Positions 1-6,934 of a stretch of DNA of 13,125 nucleotides are shown here, piece by piece. The notes under the pieces were generated by a model that made no database searches, was not told where the DNA came from, and saw nothing but the letters and a program-made list of their open reading frames with translations. Both the position numbers and the translations under genes were made by a program. Every line of letters starts with the position of its first letter. The stretch's first letter is position 1. The stretch lies in contig CAKUEU010000045.1 of NCBI GenBank assembly GCA_934646865.1, positions 1-13,125 of the forward strand, given 5' to 3'. Origin of the DNA: an uncultured Collinsella sp. (GTDB lineage Bacteria > Actinomycetota > Coriobacteriia > Coriobacteriales > Coriobacteriaceae).

Positions 1-444
1 TCCATCCTCGCCAGCTACGGCGGTGGCCGTATCTCCGTCGAGCTCGCGCACTCCAAAATTACGAATGACCTGCTGCCCTCGCAGATCGAAGGCGAGCGTG
101 GCACTATCCAGATCGATCATCTGTCCACGCCCCGCAACGTCCGCATCGACTACCGCGGCGATGTCGTACGCGGCTCGGCGACCGAGACACCGCGCGAACA
201 GGGCGACAACGGCCGTGTGCTCGACCTGCCTAAATCGAGCAACACTATGGAATACGAACTCACGGACTTTATCACCGCCATCGGCGGCATCGATAACGTT
301 AAGGAAGAGATTTGGGAGACCCCGGCGGGACGCCACGAGCTCGGCCACTACCGCGATGTCACGCTCGTCTCACTGTGCATCATGGATGCCGTGCGCCAGC
401 AGGCCGGCATAACCTTCCCGGCCGACGCAGGCAAGCAGGCATAG
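1..444 (+). CDS. Gfo/Idh/MocA-family oxidoreductase, C-terminal part (5' end outside window)
   Basis: The frame is open from base 1 to the TAG at 442-444 and encodes 147 residues without a start, so the gene begins upstream of the window. The visible part matches the C-terminal alpha/beta domain of Gfo/Idh/MocA NAD(P)-dependent oxidoreductases: strands around ASYGGGRISVELAHSK, the turn EGERGTIQID, then a helical tail DVTLVSLCIMDAVRQQAG and a final FPAD, as is usual in the family. The N-terminal Rossmann fold and the catalytic Lys region lie outside, so substrate (often a sugar, inositol or sugar acid) cannot be inferred. The acylphosphatase gene follows after 2 bases, so the two are probably co-transcribed. 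I see no frameshift or unusual composition. Confidence 0.72.
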   Translation, partial: SILASYGGGRISVELAHSKITNDLLPSQIEGERGTIQIDHLSTPRNVRIDYRGDVVRGSATETPREQGDNGRVLDLPKSSNTMEYELTDFITAIGGIDNVKEEIWETPAGRHELGHYRDVTLVSLCIMDAVRQQAGITFPADAGKQA

Positions 445-446
445 CG

Positions 447-857
447 ATGGGCCTCTTCGATACATTCTTCTCCAGCGTCACCGGCGGCAGTCGAGAGCCT
501 CAAAAACCATCAGACGTCGAGCTCGAGCTGCGCCGCAGGCTTACCGTGCTCGCAAGCGACGAGGCCACTCAAGACACTCCCCTGCGCTATTTCCTGCGTT
601 GGACGGGACAGGTCCAGGGCGTTGGCTTTCGCTTTACCAACACCAACCTCGCGCAGGCACGCGCGCTCACCGGCTGGGTGCGCAATATGGAAGACGGCTC
701 AGTCGAGATGGAAATACAGGGGGCGCCGGCAAACATCCTGTCTCAGCTCGAAGCGCTTCATGCCTCCTACGAGCGTATGGGGACGCGCTTTCGCCTCAAA
801 GATGCCCAGGCGCGAGCCCCGCTTGCCGATGAAGACGGTTTCAATCCTCGTTATTAG
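447..857 (+). CDS. acyP: Acylphosphatase with N-terminal extension
   Basis: Acylphosphatases hydrolyse carboxyl-phosphate bonds of small acyl phosphates in the cytoplasm. The 136-residue product carries the family signature GQVQGVGFR (residues 54-62) with the catalytic Arg62, and GWVRN with the catalytic Asn80. The Arg-to-Asn spacing of 18 equals that of the well-studied enzymes. The core domain covers about residues 46-136. Family members are usually 90-100 residues long, so the first 45 residues are an extension: a hydrophobic start (MGLFDTFFSSVTG) and a charged stretch rich in Glu and Arg. The ATG at 447 is chosen because it follows the upstream stop by 2 bases, which suits translational coupling; no strong ribosome site is visible. 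A start near residue 45 would give a normal-length enzyme, but no good start codon is seen there. Confidence 0.85.
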   Translation: MGLFDTFFSSVTGGSREPQKPSDVELELRRRLTVLASDEATQDTPLRYFLRWTGQVQGVGFRFTNTNLAQARALTGWVRNMEDGSVEMEIQGAPANILSQLEALHASYERMGTRFRLKDAQARAPLADEDGFNPRY

Positions 858-874
858 TATTGTATGCTAAATAC
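857..874. promoter_or_regulatory. Inverted repeat GTATT-N8-AATAC upstream of the Fur-family gene
   Basis: An AT-rich perfect 5-bp inverted repeat (GTATT at 857-861, AATAC at 870-874) sits 45 bp before the PerR-like gene. A possible -10 (TATCAT, 877-882) lies just after it, with a poor -35 (TTAGTA, 854-859) 17 bp upstream. The position is right for autoregulation by the downstream repressor. The sequence is not a good match to the classical PerR box, so this is a candidate operator only. Confidence 0.3.
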
Positions 875-918
875 GGTATCATTTACTTACGACCGTTGAT
901 AGAAAAGAGGCGAGGCGC

Positions 919-1299
919 ATGGCAGTACAAAGACGAAATACCAAACAGCGAAAGCTGGTCTTGGACGCCGTGCGCCAAAGCTATAGCCACCCCACCGCCG
1001 ACGAGATCTACAACGCTGTACGCGAGCAGGACGACAAGATCAGTCGCGGCACGGTCTACCGCAACCTCAACCTTTTAGCAGACGCGGGAGAAATCCTCTC
1101 CATCAAGACGCCGGGCGGCAGCCGCTTCGACCGCACCGTCGAGCCGCACGCTCACGTTATCTGCACCTCATGCAGCCGCGTCATCGATGTGCCCTTGCCG
1201 TTCGATGCCCAACTCGACGCCCGTGCAAGCGAGGAAACCGGCTGGCATATCACCTCGCACTACACCATCTTCGAAGGCCTCTGCCCCAACTGCCGGTAG
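919..1299 (+). CDS. Fur-family metalloregulator, PerR-like
   Basis: This 126-residue protein is a Fur-family repressor. The N-terminal winged helix covers residues 1-75, with HPTADEIY (24-31) and the recognition helix SRGTVYRNLNLL (42-53). The C-terminal dimer domain carries two structural-zinc pairs, C82xxC85 and C122xxC125. The sensing-site ligands known for PerR from Bacillus subtilis have visible counterparts here: His24, Asp71, His77, His79 and Asp90. Two Asp residues in place of Glu favour a PerR-type peroxide sensor using Fe or Mn over an iron-sensing Fur. The ATG at 919 is preceded by a purine-rich GAGGCGAGG ribosome site. It is probably transcribed on its own from the AT-rich gap 858-918, where an inverted repeat may be its operator. 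The gene ends 15 bp from the convergent HAD gene. Family is very likely, the PerR assignment likely. Confidence 0.88.
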   Translation: MAVQRRNTKQRKLVLDAVRQSYSHPTADEIYNAVREQDDKISRGTVYRNLNLLADAGEILSIKTPGGSRFDRTVEPHAHVICTSCSRVIDVPLPFDAQLDARASEETGWHITSHYTIFEGLCPNCR

Positions 1300-1318
1300 G
1301 CATGTCCCAAAAGCCTAC
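1296..1318. terminator. Short inverted repeat over two convergent stop codons
   Basis: GTAGGC (1296-1301) and GCCTAC (1313-1318) form a 6-bp stem with an 11-base loop. The arms contain the stop codons of the PerR-like gene and of the convergent HAD gene. There is no T-tract, so a bidirectional terminator role is only suggested by position. Confidence 0.3.
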
Positions 1319-2112
1319 TCAGCGAGCAGGCGACGCAGCTCCTCTTCGACCGTTCGCACGTAGCGGACGCGGTCGTTGATGCCACGCATGGTAGGATTGC
1401 AGTTTTCCATCAGATAGGGATGGCCCACGACGTTGAGCATGTCGCGATCGTTCTCGTTGTCGCCAAACGCCATCATCTCATCGGGCGAAATCCCCAGGGC
1501 GCGACCGTAGTCGGCAAGCGCGGAACCCTTGCCCGAACCAAACCCGATAAAGTCCGTCCATTCGGTTCCCGATGTCATGACATCGACTCGATCGCTAAAG
1601 TGGCGCTCGAAATACTCCAGTGCCGCCGGCTGCTCCGCCTCGGGCGTCTGGAAGGCAATCTTAATGACATCCTCGTCAATGTCTTCGGGGCGGTCAACCA
1701 CCGCCACATCGCAGTGGACCTCATAGCGCAGGTGGTCGACAAACGCATCGTTGCCGCTCATGGTGTAGAGGTGCCCCTCGCACGACAGGGTCACATCGGC
1801 ATGGGGATACGCAACCACGGCATTCGCGATATCCATGGCCAGGTCGCGCCCCATAGACCGCTTAACCACGGCACGCCCCTCGCTCATGACCAGGGCGCCG
1901 TTTTCGCACACATAGCCCAGCTCGTCGGCCACTGGCGCAAAGAGGTAACGCAGGCTCGCATATTGGCGGCCGCTTGCCGGCATAAACACAATGCCGCGAC
2001 GATGCAACTCGCGAATGAGCTCAAACGCCTCGGGGCGCGGCTCACGCTCCCCCGGATGCAGCAGCGTGCCATCCAAATCGCAGGCGATCAGCTTGATTCC
2101 CTCAAGACCCAT
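1315..2112 (-). CDS. Cof-type HAD-superfamily phosphatase
   Basis: The 265-residue product is a cytosolic HAD phosphatase of the Cof/YidA (C2B cap) type, which removes phosphate from sugar phosphates, flavin nucleotides or similar small molecules. Motif I is DLDGT (nucleophile Asp12, acid/base Asp14), motif II is PASGR (Ser47), the motif III Lys is Lys195 in GSGKGSA, and motif IV is GDNENDRDM (217-225). The large cap lies between about residues 85 and 185. The ATG at 2112 is preferred over longer in-frame starts because motif I then falls at the usual residue 12 and a GGGGGAAG ribosome site sits just upstream. A longer start at 2187 would run through a strong hairpin (2141-2183). The substrate cannot be read from sequence. 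It is the last gene of the - strand set and converges on the PerR-like gene. Confidence 0.9.
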   Translation of the reverse strand: MGLEGIKLIACDLDGTLLHPGEREPRPEAFELIRELHRRGIVFMPASGRQYASLRYLFAPVADELGYVCENGALVMSEGRAVVKRSMGRDLAMDIANAVVAYPHADVTLSCEGHLYTMSGNDAFVDHLRYEVHCDVAVVDRPEDIDEDVIKIAFQTPEAEQPAALEYFERHFSDRVDVMTSGTEWTDFIGFGSGKGSALADYGRALGISPDEMMAFGDNENDRDMLNVVGHPYLMENCNPTMRGINDRVRYVRTVEEELRRLLAE

Positions 2113-2140
2113 ATGCTTCCCCCAAAGCATCTCATCAACA

Positions 2141-2183
2141 GCAAGACGGACTTTGATTGATTGCCTCTCAAAGTCCGTCTTGC
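2141..2183 (-). terminator. Perfect 16-bp hairpin between UreE-like and HAD genes
   Basis: The arm GCAAGACGGACTTTGA (2141-2156) is repeated as an exact reverse complement at 2168-2183, leaving an 11-base loop. It lies after the UreE-like stop and before the HAD start on the - strand. There is no T-tract on either side, so it may be a terminator without a strong U-run, an mRNA-stabilising 3' end, or a processing site that separates expression of the two genes. Confidence 0.55.
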
Positions 2184-2193
2184 GCATATGCGC
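2182..2193. repeat. 12-bp perfect palindrome GCGCATATGCGC
   Basis: GCGCATATGCGC reads the same on both strands. It starts 2 bases inside the neighbouring 16-bp hairpin arm and ends 2 bases before the stop codon of the UreE-like gene. It could be a protein-binding site or simply part of a compound terminator. No match to a known operator is claimed. Confidence 0.45.
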
Positions 2194-2195
2194 GC

Positions 2196-2774
2196 TTACT
2201 TACGCGCCCTTTTTACGATCGTAAAGTCTGGAGCCATGCTCACAACGACATCTGCCGCGCTCGACGCAAAGCGTCGGCTGGCATCGAGCTCGCGCGTAAC
2301 CACCGAGAGTCGAACGCCCTCGATACCCCGGAGCATGCGGCCCAAAATCGGTTGCACCGGCGTATGCATGCGCACGGTATGATCATCCGAGTCACCTCGG
2401 AAGAGCGGCGCGTGCATGTTGCCGATCTCCCAACACGCATGCGCGAGCGCAATCGGGTCCATGCGGTCAACTTCGACCAGATAGACCTCGGCGCTGCGCA
2501 GACGCACGACAACCGCCACGGGCACCGTGTCCGAGCGGTCGATGGCAAGCACGTCACCGTCGGTAAGTCGTTCACTGTCAGCAACGCCCGGTCCAATATC
2601 AACCGTGCGTCCCAGCTCCGTGGTGCCCACAAACGCGCGGACATCCGCCTGATCCCAATCGAGCACCAGCTCATCAATCTCAAAGACGCCACCCAACTCC
2701 CGGCGAAGCAGAAGCTCATAGGACGGGTCGTTAAGATTTCCCAAGCACGTCGTCGAAACCAGGCTTACAGACAT
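2196..2774 (-). CDS. UreE-like nickel metallochaperone family protein
   Basis: This 192-residue protein resembles the urease accessory protein UreE, a dimeric carrier that hands nickel to apo-urease. The N-terminal part (about residues 35-80) has the UreE pattern of a tryptophan strand (LDWDQADVR), a TxxG turn (TTELGR) and LTDGDVLAI. The C-terminal metal-binding domain (about 85-160) has DPIALAHACWEIGNMHAP, matching the family motif with GNRH, so His121 is the likely interface metal ligand. The His-rich tail found in many UreE proteins is absent; the protein ends in basic KRARK. The start at 2774 has a GAGGA site, and it begins 3 bases after the stop of the SlyD-like gene, so the two form an operon. 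No urease structural or other accessory gene is nearby. The match is by motif pattern only; a diverged non-urease role is possible. Confidence 0.6.
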   Translation of the reverse strand: MSVSLVSTTCLGNLNDPSYELLLRRELGGVFEIDELVLDWDQADVRAFVGTTELGRTVDIGPGVADSERLTDGDVLAIDRSDTVPVAVVVRLRSAEVYLVEVDRMDPIALAHACWEIGNMHAPLFRGDSDDHTVRMHTPVQPILGRMLRGIEGVRLSVVTRELDASRRFASSAADVVVSMAPDFTIVKRARK

Positions 2775-2777
2775 CGG

Positions 2778-3206
2778 CTAGTCCTCGACCTCGACAAGCT
2801 CGATGTCAAAGTTGAGATCCTTGCCGGCGAGCTCGTGGTTGGCGTCGAGCGTCACGGCCTCGGGCGTCACGTCGATGACCACGGCGGGGACGGGCATGCC
2901 GCTCGGCGTGGACAGGAAGAGCTTCATGCCCTTCTCGATCTGCTCGATATTGGGAACCTGCTCGGCCGGGAAGGTCAGAACCATCTCGGGGTTGTGCTCG
3001 CCGTAGGCATCGGCAGCCGGGATGTGCACGGTCTTCTTCTCGCCCACCTGCATGTCGACAACAGCGGCGTCAAAGCCCTTGATCATCTGGCCGGCGCCAC
3101 AGGTGAACTCCAGCGGCTCGCCGCGATCGTAGGAGCTATCGAACTGCGTGCCGTCATCGAGCGTGCCGCGATAATGGGTCTTGACCTTCTTGCCCTGGTT
3201 GGACAT
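2778..3206 (-). CDS. SlyD-like FKBP-type peptidyl-prolyl cis-trans isomerase
   Basis: This 142-residue protein is a peptidyl-prolyl isomerase and chaperone of the SlyD class. The FKBP domain is split: residues 1-72 (VKTHYRGTLDDGTQFDSS, then GAGQMIKGFDAAV) and about 118-142 (NHELAGKDLNFDIELVEV, the hallmark SlyD ending). The insert-in-flap chaperone domain lies between, starting after DAYGEHNPEMV. SlyD proteins bind nickel and help hydrogenase and urease maturation through a His/Cys-rich tail. Here the tail is missing, so only His71, Cys36 and a few other residues could bind metal. The ATG at 3206 is chosen because a GGAGG site lies 5 bases upstream; the longer open frame to 3236 has none. It is the first gene of a two-gene unit with the UreE-like gene. 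Confidence 0.9.
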   Translation of the reverse strand: MSNQGKKVKTHYRGTLDDGTQFDSSYDRGEPLEFTCGAGQMIKGFDAAVVDMQVGEKKTVHIPAADAYGEHNPEMVLTFPAEQVPNIEQIEKGMKLFLSTPSGMPVPAVVIDVTPEAVTLDANHELAGKDLNFDIELVEVED

Positions 3207-3326
3207 GGAAACCTCCGTGATAGGGGCGGCGTACAATACGAGCCGCCGTGAACATATGGCGCTAACTATACCCTAGTCATACAATTTGAAGACAGTTTGC
3301 AAAGAAACGCTGCAACCGGAGGAACT

Positions 3327-4340
3327 ATGGCATATCCCGTATTTGACCTACACTGCGACACCGCCGACCGCATTGGCTGGGCCACGCTCGATCTCGACTT
3401 GCGCTTCACCGCCGGCACCGACGGCTATTTCCCCGGCGACGAGACACATCCGCAAGATTTCGACCTCATCGAGGGCAACGCCTGCGCCATCTCGCTCGCA
3501 AAGATCGGCAAGACCCCGTGGGCGCAGTGCTTTGCCACGTTTGTCCCCGACGAGATTCCCGCCGCCCACGCTGCGCGCTTCCAGGCGCAGATCATGGCGC
3601 ATATGAGCGGTCAGGCCATGCTCAACCACGACCGCATGGTCAACGTGCGGAGCGCGGCAGACATTCGTCCTGCGCTCAAGGACGGCAAGGTCGCCTGCAT
3701 CCACACCATCGAAAACGCCACCTTCTTTGCCGAGGACCCCGCGCTCATCGAGGTGCTCAAGAGCTTGGGCGTGCTTATGTCGTCACTCAGCTGGAACGCG
3801 CAGGGACCGCTCGCGAGCGGCCACGACACCCACGCCGGTCTCACCGCCGCCGGCATCGAGGCGCTTACGCAGATGGAGCACGCCGGCATGGTGCTCGATG
3901 TCTCCCACCTCAACGATGAGTGCTTTGACGAGGTTGTCGCCCACGCCACGCGCCCCTTCGTCGCCAGCCACTCCAACTCCCGTACTGTCTGCGGCGTCAA
4001 GCGCAACCTCACCGACGACCAGTTCCGCACCATTCGCGACATGGGCGGCATCGTCGGCCTCAACTACTGCAGCGAGTTCCTTTCCAACGACGCAACCGAC
4101 AAAACCGCCGCAGACGTCACCTTCGACCAGTTGGCAGCACATATCGAACACTGGCTCGACCTGGGTGGCGAGGACGTCATCGCGCTCGGCGGCGACTGGG
4201 ACGGCGCCAAGGTGCCCGCCTTCCTCTCCGATGCCAGCAAGATGCCCGAATTCCAGAACATGCTCTCCAAGCACTTTGGCAAGACTGTGATGCAGAAGCT
4301 CTGCAGCGACAACGCGCTTACCTTCTTTGAGCGTTATTAA
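3327..4340 (+). CDS. Membrane dipeptidase family M19 (renal dipeptidase-like)
   Basis: The 337-residue product belongs to the binuclear-zinc M19 dipeptidases, which cleave dipeptides including some with a D-residue at the C-terminus. Visible zinc ligands are the N-terminal HCD (His9, Asp11), the bridging Glu129 in HTIEN, His194 in LDVSHLND and His215 in VASHSNSR. GGDWDG (289-293) supplies the conserved Asp290 near the active site. The GLNYCSEFL segment (244-252) is also typical. No signal peptide or membrane segment is present, so it is probably cytoplasmic, as is common in bacteria. The ATG at 3327 has an excellent GGAGGA site. Divergent from the SlyD-like gene; a TACAAT hexamer (3280-3285) in the 120-bp gap is a possible -10, with no convincing -35. 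A strong hairpin follows the gene. Confidence 0.92.
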   Translation: MAYPVFDLHCDTADRIGWATLDLDLRFTAGTDGYFPGDETHPQDFDLIEGNACAISLAKIGKTPWAQCFATFVPDEIPAAHAARFQAQIMAHMSGQAMLNHDRMVNVRSAADIRPALKDGKVACIHTIENATFFAEDPALIEVLKSLGVLMSSLSWNAQGPLASGHDTHAGLTAAGIEALTQMEHAGMVLDVSHLNDECFDEVVAHATRPFVASHSNSRTVCGVKRNLTDDQFRTIRDMGGIVGLNYCSEFLSNDATDKTAADVTFDQLAAHIEHWLDLGGEDVIALGGDWDGAKVPAFLSDASKMPEFQNMLSKHFGKTVMQKLCSDNALTFFERY

Positions 4341-4355
4341 TTTCACATCCCTTGA

Positions 4356-4393
4356 GCGGGCCGGCATGTCGAACGGTCGGCATACCGGCCCGC
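4356..4393 (+). terminator. GC-rich hairpin after the M19 dipeptidase gene
   Basis: GCGGGCCGG (4356-4364) pairs perfectly with CCGGCCCGC (4385-4393). After one mismatch the stem continues with 7 more pairs (one G-U) up to a 4-base loop at 4373-4376. It lies 15 bases after the M19 stop and 21 bases before the next start. There is no T-run directly after it, so termination may be partial and the metallopeptidase could be transcribed by read-through. Confidence 0.65.
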
Positions 4394-4414
4394 CTCCAAT
4401 CTGAAGGACCGCTT

Positions 4415-5191
4415 TTGACGCAGCAATTTACGATTTCTGTATCCCGACCGGATGGGACGTCCTTGCCCGTCATCGTTACAAAAAAGCGCGTCAAGAACTT
4501 CAACCTACGCGTCACATCGAGCGGCGAGGTCCACGCCAGTGCACCGCTCGGCGCCAGTCGCGAGCGCATCGAAGCGTTTGTGAAGCGCAACAGCGCCTGG
4601 ATTATCAGCCGACTTGCCCAGCGCGAGCAACGTCAGGCGACAGCGCAAGAGCCGCTCAGTCCCTCGTCCATCATTGCACTTTGGGGCAAGCCCATCACGG
4701 TACAGGACGCACTCGATCACAACTTTGCATCGCCCGCACCGCGACCCAAGCAGGCCACCTTCGCGAGTTTTATGGGTACCGACGAATCGGACGAAAGCCC
4801 ACAGGCTAAGCGGCGCGCAATCCTCGACGGCCTAACGTCCGACGAGCTCCAAGCCCACATCGACCAGCTCTATGCGTCCGAGGTCGCATCGGCGCTGCGC
4901 GATATGGTGCACGCATATGAAATCGCAATGGGTGTCGCCGTTTCCCGCATTTCCGTACGCAGCATGAAAACGCGTTGGGGCTCATGCACGCCCAAATCCG
5001 GCGCCATTCGCATCGCGCGCGAGCTCGCCGCCTACCCCGTCGAATGCCTCGACATGGTTGTCGCCCATGAGCTCGTCCACTTGCTCGAGCCAAGCCACAA
5101 CCAGCGGTTTCACGCCCTGCTCGACACGTACTGCCCTAACAATAGAGCTCTGTCGCAGCGGCTCAAGCAGCCACCCCTCAACAAGCTCTAG
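4415..5191 (+). CDS. YgjP/SprT-type zinc metallopeptidase (DUF45)
   Basis: The 258-residue protein has a C-terminal zinc metallopeptidase domain of the YgjP (DUF45) group. The core is KTRWGSC (185-191), then HELVH (218-222, catalytic Glu219) and the third ligand His228 in EPSHNQRFH, followed by a PNN turn that matches the usual family ending. The N-terminal half (about 15-75) has the conserved family pattern KKRVKNFNLRV followed by APLGASRERIEAFV. Residues 75-145 form a low-complexity linker rich in Ala, Pro and Ser and are longer than usual. Substrate is unknown. The start is taken as TTG at 4415: AAGGA lies 6 bases upstream, and the only upstream alternative (TTG at 4352) is at the foot of the terminator hairpin. 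It converges on folB with a 6-base gap. Confidence 0.85.
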   Translation: MTQQFTISVSRPDGTSLPVIVTKKRVKNFNLRVTSSGEVHASAPLGASRERIEAFVKRNSAWIISRLAQREQRQATAQEPLSPSSIIALWGKPITVQDALDHNFASPAPRPKQATFASFMGTDESDESPQAKRRAILDGLTSDELQAHIDQLYASEVASALRDMVHAYEIAMGVAVSRISVRSMKTRWGSCTPKSGAIRIARELAAYPVECLDMVVAHELVHLLEPSHNQRFHALLDTYCPNNRALSQRLKQPPLNKL

Positions 5192-5197
5192 CGTCGA

Positions 5198-5683
5198 CTA
5201 GCGCACGCGCTCGATCTCGACACCGCAGCTTGCCAGGGGCAGGCCAACAGGAGCCCACGGCTTATCGAGCTTTATGCGCACACCAAGCAGCGAGGGATAA
5301 CGGCGCAGCAGCATCTGGGCCGTCCCCTCGGCTGCCGCCTCGATGAGTTTAAACGTATGCTCGCGCAGATAGCCATCAACATCGTGGCACACCGAGCCGT
5401 AGTCAATCGAGGCATCCAGGTTATCGTGCTCCCCCGCCGCGCGCAGGTCGGCATAGAGCACCAGAGAAACGATGAACTTCTGACCCAGCGCGTTCTCCTC
5501 GGGATACACGCCATGGTTGGCAAAAACCTCAAGGCCGTCAATGACAATACGATCGGCATGGCGCAGATCGTCATAGCTCACGTGAGGCACCGCCGTTGCT
5601 GTGGATATTTCGCCCCTTCCACGGCGAGCGAGCTCGGCGCCTTCAGTCTTGGTTGCACTCTCGGGCAGTTTCTTGTTACTCAT
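5198..5683 (-). CDS. folB: Dihydroneopterin aldolase
   Basis: FolB converts 7,8-dihydroneopterin to 6-hydroxymethyl-7,8-dihydropterin and glycolaldehyde in folate synthesis. The catalytic domain starts at about residue 44 (RIVIDGLEVFANHGVYPEE) and contains the conserved Glu62/Glu63 and the catalytic Lys141 in KLDKPWAP. The core has the usual length of about 118 residues. The first 43 residues are an extra, polar, probably disordered segment not needed for the fold. The ATG at 5683 is kept because GGAGA lies 8 bases upstream. No good start is visible next to the domain itself. It is the last gene of the - strand run nrdD-nrdG-folE-HD-folB, 43 bases after the HD gene. folP and folK are not in the window. 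Confidence 0.92.
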   Translation of the reverse strand: MSNKKLPESATKTEGAELARRGRGEISTATAVPHVSYDDLRHADRIVIDGLEVFANHGVYPEENALGQKFIVSLVLYADLRAAGEHDNLDASIDYGSVCHDVDGYLREHTFKLIEAAAEGTAQMLLRRYPSLLGVRIKLDKPWAPVGLPLASCGVEIERVR

Positions 5684-5726
5684 CGCGATCGTCTCCTTCG
5701 TTTAGAACCCCGACCGCGCAAATCAA

Positions 5727-6308
5727 CTACACGCGAATCGACAGGTTCTTTTTATCATCGCTCCAGTTGCAAGCATTGCGCGCGGGGCATGCAAAGCAGG
5801 CGCGCGACGCTTTGTCGGCTGCATAGAGCAGACGCTCAAGCGGTTGGCTGTTCACGCGCAGCTTTCGATGGCCCAGAATAGCCGTCTTAATGGCCGCGGC
5901 ATCGGCCGACTCAAACGCCACGTCATCGGGCATGCCGGCGAGTATTGCATCAGCGACGCGCTCGCTTGCAACATCATGGGATATACCCGATTCGTACTGT
6001 TCATCTTTGCCGATATCGTGAAGAAGTGCCGTGGCGTAAATGACCTCGCGGTCAAATTCGAGCTGCTCCTCGAGATTCTTGATCCACATAATGCGAGCGA
6101 CATCGAGCAGATGGTCAATACCGTGGCGGCAGAAGATGCGCCCCGATTCCAACTGTGCAATGTTGCCCAGGTGCCGCCGGAACAGCCCGTTGGCACAAAT
6201 GTAATCAATGCGAGGCATGGCGCCAAAGGGGGCCAGGCCCGAAGCCATAAAGCCGCGACGCGACGTCCCCTCATCGGTCTTCGATGTAAAGTCGTTGACG
6301 ACTCTCAT
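5727..6308 (-). CDS. HD-domain phosphohydrolase in a folate cluster
   Basis: The 193-residue product has an HD metal-dependent phosphohydrolase domain: the first His in RHGIDH (His62), LLHDIGK (His97, Asp98), His111 in ISHD and a downstream Asp165 in YAADK. A Cys cluster follows (Cys171, Cys174, Cys180 in FACPARNAC), as in a widespread clostridial and actinobacterial HD subfamily, then a KKN-containing tail. The start at 6308 lies 2 bases after the folE stop, so it is translationally coupled. Family members often begin near MPRIDYI, which here is an in-frame ATG at 6218, so the first 30 residues are uncertain. Sitting between folE and folB, it is a candidate for removing phosphate from dihydroneopterin triphosphate or monophosphate, a step with no other obvious enzyme here. 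That role is inference from position only. Confidence 0.82.
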   Translation of the reverse strand: MRVVNDFTSKTDEGTSRRGFMASGLAPFGAMPRIDYICANGLFRRHLGNIAQLESGRIFCRHGIDHLLDVARIMWIKNLEEQLEFDREVIYATALLHDIGKDEQYESGISHDVASERVADAILAGMPDDVAFESADAAAIKTAILGHRKLRVNSQPLERLLYAADKASRACFACPARNACNWSDDKKNLSIRV

Positions 6309-6310
6309 GG

Positions 6311-6868
6311 TTAGCGGCCCAGCATCCTAAAGAAACGCTCCTCGAGCGCGGGATCGGTCTCAAAGACGCCGCGGCGAGCGAGCGTCACGGTCTTGGTGCC
6401 GGGCTTTTGCACGCCGCGCATGGTCATGCACATATGCTCGGCCTCCATGAGCACAATCGCCCCCTGGGGGGCAAGATAGTCCATAAGGGCATCGGCAACC
6501 TGCGCACACAGCTGCTCCTGCAGCTGCAGACGGCGGGCATAGACCTCCACCGTGCGGGCAAGCTTGGAAAGCCCGGCCACCCGACCGTTAGGGATATAAC
6601 CAATGGCGGCTTTGCCATAAAACGGCAGCAGATGGTGCTCGCACAGCGAATAGAACGTGATGTCGCGCTCAATAACCAAATCGTTCGAGGCGACGGCAAA
6701 GGTTTTGGACAGGCGCTCCTCGGCACTTTGATCCATACCGCCGGCAATCTCACCGTACATACGGGCAACGCGCGCCGGGGTCTCCAGCAGGCCCTCACGA
6801 GTTGGGTCCTCGCCTATACCCTCAAGCAACAGCTTGATGGCGGCCTCGACTTTTTCCTGATCGACCAT
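6311..6868 (-). CDS. folE: GTP cyclohydrolase I
   Basis: FolE converts GTP to 7,8-dihydroneopterin triphosphate, the first step of folate synthesis. The 185-residue protein has the family features: [20 protein letters not shown] (19-38), zinc ligands Cys76 and His79 in [10 protein letters not shown] with Cys147 in EHMCMTMRG, and the GTP-binding QLQEQL segment (115-120). The length is typical for the short bacterial form. The ATG at 6868 is chosen over the open frame to 6931 because GTGAGG lies 6 to 7 bases upstream and the fold starts there. It is 66 bases after nrdG and 2 bases before the HD gene. All active-site residues appear intact. Confidence 0.96.
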   Translation of the reverse strand: MVDQEKVEAAIKLLLEGIGEDPTREGLLETPARVARMYGEIAGGMDQSAEERLSKTFAVASNDLVIERDITFYSLCEHHLLPFYGKAAIGYIPNGRVAGLSKLARTVEVYARRLQLQEQLCAQVADALMDYLAPQGAIVLMEAEHMCMTMRGVQKPGTKTVTLARRGVFETDPALEERFFRMLGR

Positions 6869-6934
6869 CTGGGCCTCACTTTTCCGATTAAACGTTCGCG
6901 CTATGGTACCACGCCCTCCGGCATCGACCACAAG

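Noticed and set aside
2157..3251. 364-codon open frame on the + strand
   Set aside because: It is antisense to the UreE-like and SlyD-like genes, has no recognisable domain and arises from GC-rich codon bias.
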